A DNA stretch of 64,000 bases from JAXMCI01 sp046349435 (GTDB lineage: Bacteria > Pseudomonadota > Alphaproteobacteria > Dongiales > Dongiaceae): the NCBI GenBank assembly GCA_046349435.1, contig JAXMCI010000045.1:1-64000 (forward strand), read 5' to 3'. The notes under the pieces are model-generated. The model ran no database searches. It was not told the origin of the DNA and saw only the letters and a program-made list of their open reading frames with translations. Shown here in pieces: positions 9,368 through 18,553 of this stretch. Numbering within the stretch: position 1 is the first letter of the stretch; every line of letters begins with the position of its first letter. A program made the translations under genes and the position numbers.

Positions 9368-9424
9368 TGCCTCTCTCCTGTTTTTCTGGTGGTCGTTGCG
9401 TTCACTCGTCTGCCATGCCGGCGG

Positions 9425-10867
9425 TCAATGGAGGACCGGCCGGCGGTGCCGCCAGGGACGCGCGCCCTCGAGCTGGGCGGCGAGCTGCAGCAGCAGGGCG
9501 TCCTCGGCGTAGCCCGCCACCAGCTGGACGCCGATCGGCAGCCCGTCGGGGTCCCAGCCGGCGGGCAGGCTGATGGCGGGCTGGCCGGTTCCGTTGAAGA
9601 GGTGGGTGAAGGGCGCGAAGGCGAGCGTGCGGCGGCGCAGCTCGGCCCCGTCCTCGCCGCCGAAGAGATGCCCGATCGGCACCGGCGGCGACGCCAGGGT
9701 CGGGGTCAGCAGGATGTCCCACTCGGCGAAGAAGGGCGCGACCTGCCGCGACACCGCGTTGACCGCCGCCTCGGCCCGCACCAGGTCGCCGGCCGTCAGC
9801 CGGCGCCCCTCCTCGACCGCCCAGCGGGTCATCGGCTCGAGATTGTCCGGGCCCGGGGTTCGGCCGAGCTCCGCGGCGACGTCGTCGACGAAGCTGGCGA
9901 GGTAGGCGGCGAGGATGACGGCATGCGCCCGCGCATAGGCGGCGACGTCGAACCGGGGCGCCGCCCGGTCGACCCCGTGGCCGAGCTGCTCGAGCAGCGC
10001 CGCCGTGTCGAGCACCGCCTGGCGGCAGGCCGGGTCGACCGCATCGCCGGCGAAGGTCTCGACCATGACCGCGACGCGCAGCGGCGGCGGCTCGCGCTCG
10101 AGCGCCGCCAGGAAGGGCTGCGCCCCGGCCGGCGCCTGGTAGGGATCGCCCGGCGCCGGGCCGGCGCAGCAATCGAGCATCGCGGCGCTGTCGCGGACGC
10201 TGCGGGTGACGACATGCTCGGCGACCAGCCCGGCCCACATCTCGCCCTGGTCGGGGCCGAGCGGATTGCGCCCGCGGGTCGGCTTCAGCCCGACCAGGCC
10301 GCAGCAGGAGGCGGGCAGCCGGATCGAGCCGCCGCCGTCATTGGCATGGCCGATCGGCGCGATGCCGGCCGCCACCGAGGCCGCCGAGCCGCCGCTCGAG
10401 CCGCCGGCGGCGCGGCCGAGATGCCAGGGATTGCGCGTGGCGCCGTGCAGCACCGACTCGGTGCTGGCGCAGAGGCCGAGCTCCGGCGTGGTCGTCTTGG
10501 CGATGGTCACCAGCCCGGCACGGCGGAACCTGGCGACCAGCTCGCTGTCGAAGGGGCGGGTGAAGCCGTGCGTCAGCCGGCTGCCGCAGCTGGTCGGCAG
10601 GCCGGCATAGGAGATCACCAGGTCCTTGGCGAGGAACGGCACGCCGGCGAAGGGTGCGTCGGCGAGCGGCCCGCCGGGCGCGACGTCGCGCAGGGCCCGC
10701 TCGGCCTCGCCCTCCATGGTGCAGGCGATCGCGTTGATGCCGGGCTGGATGCGCTCCAGCGCCGCCATCGCCGCGTCGAAGAGCTCGCGCGGCGTGGTCT
10801 CGCCGCGCCGCACCAGATCGGCCAGCCCGAGGCCGTCATGCTCGGCATATTCGGCGAAGCCGGCCAT
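9425..10867 (-). CDS. Amidase signature family hydrolase (second copy)
   Basis: 480-aa cytoplasmic amidase, not a close copy of the one at 997-2460. The catalytic Lys is in PFLAKDL, the glycine/serine loop is AAGGSSGGSAASVAAG, and the nucleophile Ser is in DGGGSIRLPAS. The chosen ATG lies 4 nt past the PhyH stop and gives a normal N-terminus; a longer reading extending to 11131 is an out-of-gene extension. Position in a hyuA-hyuB-PhyH-amidase run suggests it hydrolyses an amide released by the hydantoinase/oxoprolinase step. This is an inference from context. Confidence 0.9.
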   Translation of the reverse strand: MAGFAEYAEHDGLGLADLVRRGETTPRELFDAAMAALERIQPGINAIACTMEGEAERALRDVAPGGPLADAPFAGVPFLAKDLVISYAGLPTSCGSRLTHGFTRPFDSELVARFRRAGLVTIAKTTTPELGLCASTESVLHGATRNPWHLGRAAGGSSGGSAASVAAGIAPIGHANDGGGSIRLPASCCGLVGLKPTRGRNPLGPDQGEMWAGLVAEHVVTRSVRDSAAMLDCCAGPAPGDPYQAPAGAQPFLAALEREPPPLRVAVMVETFAGDAVDPACRQAVLDTAALLEQLGHGVDRAAPRFDVAAYARAHAVILAAYLASFVDDVAAELGRTPGPDNLEPMTRWAVEEGRRLTAGDLVRAEAAVNAVSRQVAPFFAEWDILLTPTLASPPVPIGHLFGGEDGAELRRRTLAFAPFTHLFNGTGQPAISLPAGWDPDGLPIGVQLVAGYAEDALLLQLAAQLEGARPWRHRRPVLH

Positions 10868-10871
10868 CGCC

Positions 10872-11681
10872 TCACCCGCGCTCCGCGCCGGGCGGAACGG
10901 CGCGATAGAGCAGCTGCGTGGCGGCATCGAGCGCCGCCCGGTGCGCCGCCAGCCCGGCGGCATCGGCCTCGGCGGCCGGCCGCGGCTCGGGCGCGAAATG
11001 GCCGAAGCGGTCCTCGCCGGCCACCAGCATGGCGCTGTCCGGCACCGGCACGGTCTGGCTGACCCGGGTCGGCAAATAGCGGATGGCGATGCCGATGCGC
11101 CGCCCGGCCGAGCGGTTCGGACCGGAGGCATGAGCGATCAGCACGTGGTGCAGCGACATCTCGCCCGGCGCCAGCACGAGGTCCACGGCCAGCGCCTCGT
11201 CGACCGCGACGGCGATCTCCTGGCCGCGGGTCAGCAGGTTGGCGGGGTCGCCGGTGTCGCGGTGCGGCTGCACCGGCCAGCGATGCGAGCCGGGGATGAC
11301 GCGCATGCAGCCGCTCTCCGGGGTGCTCGGGGTCAGCGCCACCCAGGCGGTCAGCACCTCGTGCTCGCTGAGGCCCCAGTAGGTCGCGTCCTGGTGCCAG
11401 GAGACGAACTTGCCGTCGCCCGGCTCCTTGATGAAGGCGTTGGTCGTCCAGCACAGCAGGTCGGGGCCGAGCAGCGACTGCACCGCGGCGAGGATCGCGG
11501 GATGGCGGATCAGCGCGTCGAGCCAGGGCAGCACGAGATGGCCCTTGTGCCGCAGCACCGGGCCGGCCGCCGCCGGATCGCGCGCCTCGAAGGCCTGCAG
11601 CCGCGCCAGCAGCCCGGCCGCCTCGGCGGCGCCCAGCACCGGCAGCGGCGCGAGGAAGCCGTCGGCGCGGAAGCGCGCCAC
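10872..11681 (-). CDS. Phytanoyl-CoA dioxygenase (PhyH) family Fe(II)/2-oxoglutarate oxygenase
   Basis: Non-haem iron oxygenase of about 269 aa. The HxD pair is in WHQDATYW, the distal His is in SLHHVLIAHASGPNRS, and the 2-oxoglutarate-binding Arg is likely in RRIGIAIRY. The start is unclear: no in-frame ATG exists between the hyuB stop and the ARFRADGF motif, and the ATG overlapping the hyuB stop (ATGA at 11725-11728) is out of frame with this gene. I use the GTG at 11681; CTG at 11696 is an alternative, and a lost base joining the overlapping ATG to this frame is a third option. The gene probably hydroxylates a small substrate within the hyuAB-amidase pathway. Confidence 0.8.
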   Translation of the reverse strand: MARFRADGFLAPLPVLGAAEAAGLLARLQAFEARDPAAAGPVLRHKGHLVLPWLDALIRHPAILAAVQSLLGPDLLCWTTNAFIKEPGDGKFVSWHQDATYWGLSEHEVLTAWVALTPSTPESGCMRVIPGSHRWPVQPHRDTGDPANLLTRGQEIAVAVDEALAVDLVLAPGEMSLHHVLIAHASGPNRSAGRRIGIAIRYLPTRVSQTVPVPDSAMLVAGEDRFGHFAPEPRPAAEADAAGLAAHRAALDAATQLLYRAVPPGAERG

Positions 11682-11724
11682 CGCCGCCGGCGGCAGCCGG
11701 GCGCGGCGCGCGGCGCGGCCGCGC

Positions 11725-13473
11725 TCATTGCGCCGCCGCGGCGCGGGCCTGCCGCAGCCGCGCCGTCCCGGCGGCGTCGACGGCGCCGCGCGCCGGGTCG
11801 ATCGCCACGCCGTAGTCGCGCGCCGCCGCCGCGGCGCTGACCTTCTCCTCGAGCACGTCGGCCAGCACGGCGTCGGGATCGCGCTCGAACGGGTCGCCAT
11901 AGCCGCCGCCGCCGGCCGAGAGGTGGCGCAGCGAATCGCCGCGGCCGAGCGGCACGGCGCTCATCGGCATGGTCGGCATGGCGATCTCGGCGCCGTCGGC
12001 GCGCAGCAGGTAGTTGGCCGAGGAGCCGCCCGGCCGGCCGCCGGCGATGCCGTAGGGCGGGTGGGCGCGACGGTCGGAGCGCAGCGTGAAGGCGGCCTGG
12101 TCGCCGAGCAGCCGGAACTCGCGCATGAAGGCGAGCCCGCCGCGCTGCCGGCCCGGCCCGCCGGAATCCGGCACCAGCCCGTAGCGCACCACCTCGAGCG
12201 GCATCTCCGCCTCGATCAGCTCGATCGGCTGGTTGGAGAGGTTGGCAGCCGGGTTCGAGATCCCCTCGATGCCGTCGAGCTGCGCCCGCGCGCCCCAGGT
12301 GCCGACCATCACCTCGGTCAGCACGAAGGCGCCCTCGCCCTCGCCGCCGCCGATCGAGAACAGCGTCGGCCCGCCCTCGCCGCCGGCGATCACCCGCTCC
12401 GGCACGGCCTGGGCGAGCGCCCCCATGATGGCGTCGAAGACGCGGTAGCCGATGACGCCGCGCGCCGCGCAGGCGGCGGGGAAGCGCGGGTTGACGATGG
12501 TCCCCTCCGGCGCGGTGATGCGCACCGGCCGCATGTAGCCCTGGCAGTTCGGGATGTCGACCTCGCTGAGGCAGCGGATCGCGCAATAGGCGGCCGAGCG
12601 CACCATGGCGATCGGGCAGTTGATCGCCGCCGGCACCTGCGGCGAGGAGCCGGCGAAGTCGAGCGCGATCTCCTCGCCCGCCACCGTCACCGTCGCCGAT
12701 ATGGCGATCGGCTGCGGCCGGTCGCCGATGCCGTCGATGTAGTCGGTGAAACGGTAGATCCCATCGGGGATGGCGCGGATGATGCCGCGCATCATCCGCT
12801 CCGCCTGGTCCTGCATGGCGGCGAAGTAGCGCCCCAGCGGCGCCATGCCGATGCGCCGCACCAGCTCGAGATAGCCGCGCTCCCCCGCGGCGCAGGCGGC
12901 GAGCTGGGCGCGCAGATCGCCCAGCACGTAGCGCGGCTGGCGCGAGTTCTTGCGGATGATCTCGAACAGGGTGTGGTTGGGCTTGCCCGCCTCGTAGAGC
13001 TTGAGCAGCGGGATGCAGAGCCCCTCCTGCAGGATGTCGGTGGCGTGCATCGCCGTGCTGCCCGGCGCGATGCCGCCGACATCGCAGTGATGCGCCATGG
13101 TGCAGGCCCAGCCGACCAGCCTTCCATCGTCGAACAGCGGCTTCACCACGTAGAGGTCGGGCAAATGCTGGCCGGCCGAGCCGTAGGGGTCGTTGAACAG
13201 GAAGACGTCGCCCGGCTCGGTGGTGGCGCCGTGCCGCTCGACCAGCATGGCGAGGCAGTCGGGGAAGCTGCCGAGCTGCACCGCCAGCGTCAGGCCCTGC
13301 GCCACGATCTCGCCGGCGGCGTCGGCGATCGCCGTCGAGTAGTCCATCGAATCGCGGACCACCGCCGAGTAGGCCGAGCGCATCACCACCAGCGCCATCT
13401 CGTCGGCGATGGCGCCGAGCGCGTTCTTCACCACCTCGAAGGTGATCGGGTCGATCTCGGGGGGCTGGTTCAT
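11725..13473 (-). CDS. Hydantoinase/oxoprolinase B-type subunit (HyuB)
   Basis: 582-aa HyuB family subunit, which with HyuA opens cyclic imides or lactams such as N-methylhydantoin or 5-oxoproline using ATP. It begins DPITFEVVKNALGAIADEMA, the usual HyuB N-terminus, and contains NDPYGSAGQHLPDLYV, AHHCDVGG, SNPAANLSNQPIE and a late glycine cluster SAGGGGYGDPFERDP. The ATG overlaps the hyuA stop in ATGA (13470-13473), so the pair is coupled. A longer open frame to 13839 overlaps hyuA antiparallel in frame sense and is not coding. Confidence 0.92.
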   Translation of the reverse strand: MNQPPEIDPITFEVVKNALGAIADEMALVVMRSAYSAVVRDSMDYSTAIADAAGEIVAQGLTLAVQLGSFPDCLAMLVERHGATTEPGDVFLFNDPYGSAGQHLPDLYVVKPLFDDGRLVGWACTMAHHCDVGGIAPGSTAMHATDILQEGLCIPLLKLYEAGKPNHTLFEIIRKNSRQPRYVLGDLRAQLAACAAGERGYLELVRRIGMAPLGRYFAAMQDQAERMMRGIIRAIPDGIYRFTDYIDGIGDRPQPIAISATVTVAGEEIALDFAGSSPQVPAAINCPIAMVRSAAYCAIRCLSEVDIPNCQGYMRPVRITAPEGTIVNPRFPAACAARGVIGYRVFDAIMGALAQAVPERVIAGGEGGPTLFSIGGGEGEGAFVLTEVMVGTWGARAQLDGIEGISNPAANLSNQPIELIEAEMPLEVVRYGLVPDSGGPGRQRGGLAFMREFRLLGDQAAFTLRSDRRAHPPYGIAGGRPGGSSANYLLRADGAEIAMPTMPMSAVPLGRGDSLRHLSAGGGGYGDPFERDPDAVLADVLEEKVSAAAAARDYGVAIDPARGAVDAAGTARLRQARAAAAQ

Positions 13474-15532
13474 GCCGGTCGGATCTCGATGTTGCCCAGC
13501 GCGTCGAGGCGGGCGACGGCGTCCGGCGGCACGACGCAGGTGGCGTCGTACTCCTCGACGATCAGCGGGCCGCGGCGCGGCCCGGCGGCGAGCGCGGCGC
13601 GGTCGATCACCGCCGTCTCGACAGGCCGTGGCGGCGGCCGAAATAGGCGGCGCGGCGGCGCTCGGCCGCCGGGGCCGCCGCGTGCGGGCGCAGCGTCTCC
13701 TCGGCCGGCCCGGCGCGGCCGACCCGGGCCAGCACCTTGAGGTTGACCAGCTCGACGCTCTCGGTCTCCGAGCGGTAGCCGTAGGTCCGCTCGTGCTCGG
13801 CATGGAAGGCGTCGATCGCGGCGGCGAGGTCGCCGGCATAGGGCACGCTCAGCTCGTAGGCCTGGCCGGCATAGCGGAAGTCGCCGATCCGGCCGAGCGC
13901 GATGCGGGCGGGGTCGTGGCCCTCGCCGGCGAGCTCGGCGCGGGCCTCGGCCTCGAGCCGGATGAAGGCGGCCTCGAGCTCGGCGGTCTCGAGCCGGACG
14001 GCGCGGCGGAACAGCGTGCGCATGAACTCGCGCTCGACGTCGGAGAAGAGCAGCCCGGCGGCGCTGAACACCCCCGGCGAGGGCGGGATCAGCACCACCG
14101 GCATCTCCAGCGCGGCGGCGATCGCCGGCGCCACCACCGGGCCGTTGCCGCCGAAGGCGATCAGCGCGAAGCGGCGGGGATCGCGGCCGCGATAGGTCGA
14201 GACCGCCTTGACCGCCCGGGTCATCGTCGCCGCCGCCAGCTCGAAGACGCCGTAGGCGGCCTCCAGCGGCGGCAGGCCGAGCGGCCCGGCGACCCCGGCG
14301 ATGAACGCCGCGCGGGCGGGCTCCAGCGCGATCGGCACGCTGCCGCCGGCGAGCGCCGCCGGGTTGAGGTAGCCCAGCAGCAGGAAGCAGTCGGTCAGCG
14401 TCACCGCGGTGCCGCCGCGGCCGTAGCAGACCGGCCCGGGATCGGCCCCGGCGCTCTGCGGGCCGACCTTCAGCGAGCCGGACGCGTCGATCGCCACGAT
14501 GCTGCCGCCGCCGGCGCCGATCTCGGAGACGTCGATGAAGGGCAGCTTGATCGGGTAGCCGCCGCCCTTGACCAGCTTGCTCGACAGGTTGATGCCGGCG
14601 CCGACCTCGTACTCGGTGGTCTTGGCCGGCTCGCCGTTCTCGACCATCGCGGCCTTGGCCGTCGTGCCGCCCATGTCGAAGGAGATGGCGTCGGGGAAGC
14701 CGGCGCGCCGCGCCAGCCGGGCGCAGGCGATGACCCCGGCGGCGGGGCCGGATTCGACGATGTAGGCCGGCTTCCGCGCCGCCGTCTCGGCCGGCATGAT
14801 GCCGCCGCTCGACTGCATCACCTGGACCGGGCCGGCGAGCCCGGAGCCGCGCAGCCGGCCGAGCAGCGTGTCGACATAGCGCCCGACGGCGGGGCCGACA
14901 TAGGCGTTGACCACCGCGGTGCTGGTCCGCTCGTACTCGCGGATCTCGAGCAGGATGTCGGACGAGCAGGTGATGAAGACGCCAGGGCCCAGCCGCTCGC
15001 GCAGGATCTCGGCGACCCGCCGCTCATGCGCCGGGTTGGCATAGGCGTGCAGCAGCGACACCGCCACCGCCTCGACGCCCGCCGCGGCGATGCGGTCGGC
15101 GACGGCGCGCACCGAGGCCTCGTCGAGCGGCCGCCAGGGCTCGCCCGCCGGCCCCATCCGCTCCGCCACCTCGAAGCGCAGGCGGCGCGGCACCAGCGGC
15201 GCCGGCTTGCGGTACTGCAGGTCGTAGAGCACGGGGATGCGCAGCCGGCGCATCTCGAGCACGTCGCGGAAGCCCGCGGTGGTGACCAGCGCGGTCAGCG
15301 CGCCCTTCTGCTCCAGGATGATGTTGGTCGCCACGGTGGTGGCGTGCACCAGGTCGCTGATCGCCCCGGCATCGACCGCGAGGTCGGCCAGCGCCGCCTC
15401 GATCCCGGCTATGATGCCGTCGCCGTAGTCGCGCGGGGTCGACAGCACCTTGCGGGTGTGGAAGCTGCCGTCCTCGCCGAGCAGCACGAGGTCGGTGAAG
15501 GTGCCGCCGATGTCGACGCCGCAGCGATACAA
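13470..15532 (-). CDS. Hydantoinase/oxoprolinase A-type subunit (HyuA), one frameshift near the C-terminus
   Basis: ATP-dependent HyuA partner of HyuB. The phosphate-binding DIGGTFTD is near the N-terminus, with FDMGGTTAKA and YGRGGTAVTLTD further in. The frame breaks at about 13625-13645, where it would end in a short aberrant tail at 13607. In the next frame the family C-terminus continues (AVIDRAALAAG, GPLIVEEYDATCVVPP) to a TGA at 13470 that overlaps the hyuB ATG. The 2063-nt span is one base short of 688 codons, so a single missing base explains it: either a real mutation or an assembly error in a GC run. The start appears to be TTG at 15532, preceded by GGGGATGG. Confidence 0.85.
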
Positions 15533-15787
15533 GGCCAGCCATCCCCGCCGATCGTTTCATGCAGAGTGTAGGCACGGCCGCCGGGAGGAAGATAATCAAA
15601 AGACCCGATGAAGATGATCGGTCCAGCCTTGCATGTGGCGGCCAGACCCGATAGGCGGCGCCTTTCAGGAATGAACGGCAGGGGCCGGCTAGCAAGCGGC
15701 GGGATTCGCTGGCTGAATAGACGTTCGATCAATCGGCAGGTGGTGCACGATGCCTGAAACGAGCGCTCCAGAGGTCGCTCCATCGCC

Positions 15788-15811
15788 CCCTCTCCCGCTT
15801 GCGGGAGAAGG
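15788..15811. repeat. REP-like palindrome, copy 1
   Basis: Extragenic palindrome whose core is CTCCCGCTTGCGGGAG. Variants of the same core recur at 15877-15902 and 34462-34486, which suggests a dispersed REP family in this genome. Confidence 0.6.
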
Positions 15812-15850
15812 CCGGGGTGAGGGCTCGCGCCGCCGGCACCACTTTCACCC

Positions 15851-15872
15851 GCCCGGCGCCGACGCGCCGGGC
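15851..15872. repeat. Perfect 9-bp inverted repeat between two REP copies
   Basis: GCCCGGCGC and GCGCCGGGC separated by CGAC. It lies between REP copies 1 and 2, forming a BIME-like cluster of three hairpins within about 115 nt. Confidence 0.55.
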
Positions 15873-15876
15873 CCCT

Positions 15877-15902
15877 CCCTCTCCCGCTCGCGCGGGAGAG
15901 GG
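15877..15902. repeat. REP-like palindrome, copy 2, containing the ribosome site of the next gene
   Basis: CCCTCTCCCGC and GCGGGAGAGGG arms. The right arm provides the GGGAGAGGG that acts as Shine-Dalgarno for the ATG at 15905, so the stem would mask the ribosome site when folded. Confidence 0.6.
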
Positions 15903-15904
15903 TC

Positions 15905-17509
15905 ATGAGCCTCGACGTCGTCATCCGCGGCGGGCTGCTCTGCGGCGGCGATCCGGTGCCGCCGGTGGCAGGGGATCTCGGCATCGCCGGCGGGCGGATC
16001 GCGGCAATCGGCGCGATCGACGCGACGGCGCCGGTCGAGATCGACGCCCGCGGCCTCGTCGTCGCGCCGGGCTTCATCGACATCCACAGCCACTCCGACT
16101 ACACGCTGCTGGTCGATCCGCGGGCGCGCAGCGCGGTGCACCAGGGCGTCACGCTGGAGGTGCTCGGCAATTGCGGCTTCGGCTGCGCGCCGATCGGCGA
16201 CCCGGCGCTGGCGCCGGGCAGCATCTATGGCTGCGACGGCAGCGTGCCGCTCGACTGGCGCGGCATCGCCGGCTACCTCGACCGGCTGGAGGAGCGGCGG
16301 CCGGCGGTCAACGTCATGACCCTGGTGCCGAACGGCCAGCTGCGCCGCGCCACGGTCGGGCTGGCCGACCGCCCGGCGACGCCGGACGAGCTCGCCGCCA
16401 TGCGCCGGCTGCTCGCCGAGGGCATCGAGGAGGGCGCCGTCGGCTTCTCCACCGGCCTCGAGTACCCCGCCGAATCGGGCGCCCCGGAGGCCGAGGTCAC
16501 GGCGCTGGTCGCGGTGGCGCGCGCGGCCGGCGGCCTCTACGCCACCCACACCCGGGCGCGCGACGCCGCCGCCCTGCCGGCGATCGACGAGGCGATCCGC
16601 GCCGCCGCGGCGACCGGCGCCCGGCTGCAGGTCTCGCACCTCTTCCCGCGCGCCACCGCCGACGGCATGATCGGCCGCGCCATCGAGCGGATCGAGCGCG
16701 CGGCGGCCGCCGGAATCGACGTGCATTTCGACATGCACACCCGGCCCTTCGGCACGACCATGCTGAACACGCTGGTGCCGCCCTGGGCCTCGGCCGAGGG
16801 GCCGGAGCGGCGCGCCGCCCTGCTGCGCGATCCCGCGGCCCGGGCCCGGATGCGCGACCACCGCAGCATCGTCGCCAGCCTCGGCGACTGGTCGCGCGTC
16901 GTGCTGCTCGACCTGCCGCCCTGGCCGCAATATTCGCGCCGCAGCCTGGCCGAGATCGGCGCCGAGCGCGGCCAGGACCCGCACGACGCGGCGCTTGAGC
17001 TGCTCGCCGCCGAGCCGGCCGAGGGCCGGCCGTTCATGGTCATCCTGCTCTGCTACAGCGCCGACCAGCAGGCCGAGATGTTCGCCCATCCCGGCTGCGT
17101 GCCGGCCTCCGACGCCACCACGCTGGCGCCGGACGGGCCGCTGGCCGGCGCGGTGTTCCACGGCGCCTACAGCTGGGCAGCCTGGTTCTGGCGCTTCACC
17201 GTGACCGAGCGCCGGCTGCTGGCGCCGGAGGAAGCGGTGCACCGCATGACCGGCCTGCCGGCCGACATCCTCGGCCTGCCCGATCGCGGCCGGCTGCGGG
17301 TCGGCGCCGCCGCCGACGTCGTCGTGCTCGACCCCGGGCGCTTCGGCGAGCGCGGCACCGTCTACGAGCCGAGCCAGCTCGCCGAGGGGGTGCGCCACCT
17401 CTTCGTCAACGGCGTCGCCACCCTGCGCGACGGCGCGCCGACCGGGGACCGCGGCGGCCGGGTGCTGCGCGGGCTGCGGCCGGGCCGCGGCGGCGCGCTC
17501 GCCAGCTGA
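15905..17509 (+). CDS. D-aminoacylase / N-acyl-D-amino-acid deacylase family amidohydrolase
   Basis: 534-aa metal-dependent amidohydrolase that removes acyl groups from N-acyl-D-amino acids or related compounds. The metal-binding GFIDIHSHSD motif is at residues ~56-65. LGNCGFG, STGLEYP, YATHTRARD and LQVSHLFP follow in family order, and the C-terminal composite domain (GRLRVGAAADVVVLDP) is complete. It is divergent from the hyuA cluster and converges with the LysR gene, whose stop lies 3 nt from its own. Together with the two amidases and hyuAB it suggests catabolism of acylated or cyclised amino acids. Confidence 0.9.
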   Translation: MSLDVVIRGGLLCGGDPVPPVAGDLGIAGGRIAAIGAIDATAPVEIDARGLVVAPGFIDIHSHSDYTLLVDPRARSAVHQGVTLEVLGNCGFGCAPIGDPALAPGSIYGCDGSVPLDWRGIAGYLDRLEERRPAVNVMTLVPNGQLRRATVGLADRPATPDELAAMRRLLAEGIEEGAVGFSTGLEYPAESGAPEAEVTALVAVARAAGGLYATHTRARDAAALPAIDEAIRAAAATGARLQVSHLFPRATADGMIGRAIERIERAAAAGIDVHFDMHTRPFGTTMLNTLVPPWASAEGPERRAALLRDPAARARMRDHRSIVASLGDWSRVVLLDLPPWPQYSRRSLAEIGAERGQDPHDAALELLAAEPAEGRPFMVILLCYSADQQAEMFAHPGCVPASDATTLAPDGPLAGAVFHGAYSWAAWFWRFTVTERRLLAPEEAVHRMTGLPADILGLPDRGRLRVGAAADVVVLDPGRFGERGTVYEPSQLAEGVRHLFVNGVATLRDGAPTGDRGGRVLRGLRPGRGGALAS

Positions 17510-17512
17510 GGC

Positions 17513-18415
17513 TCAGGCGGGCGCCGCCAGCTCGCTGCGCGCCACCACCTCGCGGGCCAGCGAGCGGACCAGCGACAGGTCGGGCGCGCCGGGGCCGCAG
17601 CGCAGGCCGAGCGCCATCTCGTGCGGTGCGATGGCCGGCGCCGTCTCCAGCACCCGCAGCAGCCCGGCCTCGACCTCGGCCCGCAGGATCGCGGTCGGCA
17701 GCAGGCTGACCCCGACCCCGGCCGCCGCCAGCCGCAGCATGTGGGTCAGGCTGTTGCAGGTGCTGAGCCGCGCCGGCTCCAGCCCGGCGCCGCCGAACCA
17801 GGCGAGCGCCGTGCTGTAGAGGTTCGAGGGCTCCGGGTTGGTCAGGATCGGCAGGTCGCAGAGATCGGCCGGCGACAGCCGCCCCTCGGGCAGGCCGAGG
17901 CGCGGGCTCGCCACCCAGGCGAGCCCGATCGGCGCCAGCGGCTCGACGCTGACCTCGGGGCCGGCGGCCGGGGCGGTGAGGAAGGCGAGGTCGAGCTCGC
18001 CCGCCTGCAGCTTGCGGTTCAGGTTGAAGGAATAGTCGATGTCGAGCGCCACCTTGAGCCGCGGGAAGCGGTCCTCCAGCCGGCCGAGCAGGGCCGGCAG
18101 GCAGGTCAGCGCGAAGGTGTCGGCGGCGCCCAGCCGGATGGTGCCGACCACCCCGGCGCCGTCGAGCGCGCTGGCCCGCATCTCGTGCAGCAGCCCCATC
18201 ATGCGCTGGGCATAGCGCAGGATCTCGCGGCCGTCGGCGGTCAGCCGCGGGCGGTAGGTGCTGCGGTCGAAGAGCTGCGTGCCGAGGCTGTGCTCGAGCT
18301 CGCGGATGCGCATCGAGACGGTCGGCTGGGTGACGCCCAGCCGTTCCGCCGCGGCGCGAAAGGAGCCGAGCTCGGCGATGGCGATCAGCGCCTCGAGATG
18401 GGCGAAGCTCAGCAT
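17513..18415 (-). CDS. LysR-family transcriptional regulator
   Basis: 300-aa regulator with an N-terminal winged helix-turn-helix (HLEALIAIAELGSFRAAAER, then LGVTQPTVSMRIRELE) and a C-terminal LysR substrate-binding fold. I start at MLSFAHLE (18415) because that is the normal LysR N-terminus; a longer open frame to 18517 adds an unlikely tail. The gene converges with the D-aminoacylase and diverges from the histidine kinase, so its targets are uncertain. The nearby amide catabolic genes are the obvious candidates. Confidence 0.9.
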   Translation of the reverse strand: MLSFAHLEALIAIAELGSFRAAAERLGVTQPTVSMRIRELEHSLGTQLFDRSTYRPRLTADGREILRYAQRMMGLLHEMRASALDGAGVVGTIRLGAADTFALTCLPALLGRLEDRFPRLKVALDIDYSFNLNRKLQAGELDLAFLTAPAAGPEVSVEPLAPIGLAWVASPRLGLPEGRLSPADLCDLPILTNPEPSNLYSTALAWFGGAGLEPARLSTCNSLTHMLRLAAAGVGVSLLPTAILRAEVEAGLLRVLETAPAIAPHEMALGLRCGPGAPDLSLVRSLAREVVARSELAAPA

Positions 18416-18553
18416 GGTGGCACGGCCCTCGGCATCGGCCGAGAGTGGCGGCCCGGCGCGCCGCAGGCAAGGGCCGCCGCCTTCCGCGCTGTCCGGCTCT
18501 GCCCTATAGTCGCCCAAGCAAGGACAGCCGCCTCCCGCATCGGCAGGACGCAG

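Larger units (their letters stand above)
15533..15904. other. Divergent intergenic region between hyuA and D-aminoacylase, with REP-like palindromes
   Basis: 372 nt with no credible gene. It must carry the promoters of the leftward hyuA cluster and probably the rightward D-aminoacylase gene. The part next to hyuA (15580-15640) is less GC-rich, but I cannot assign -35/-10 boxes with confidence. The right half holds three palindromes described separately. Confidence 0.6.

Noticed and set aside
13607..15532. HyuA ending at 13607
   Set aside because: The family C-terminus continues in the next frame to a TGA at 13470 that overlaps the hyuB start, which is too precise to be chance.
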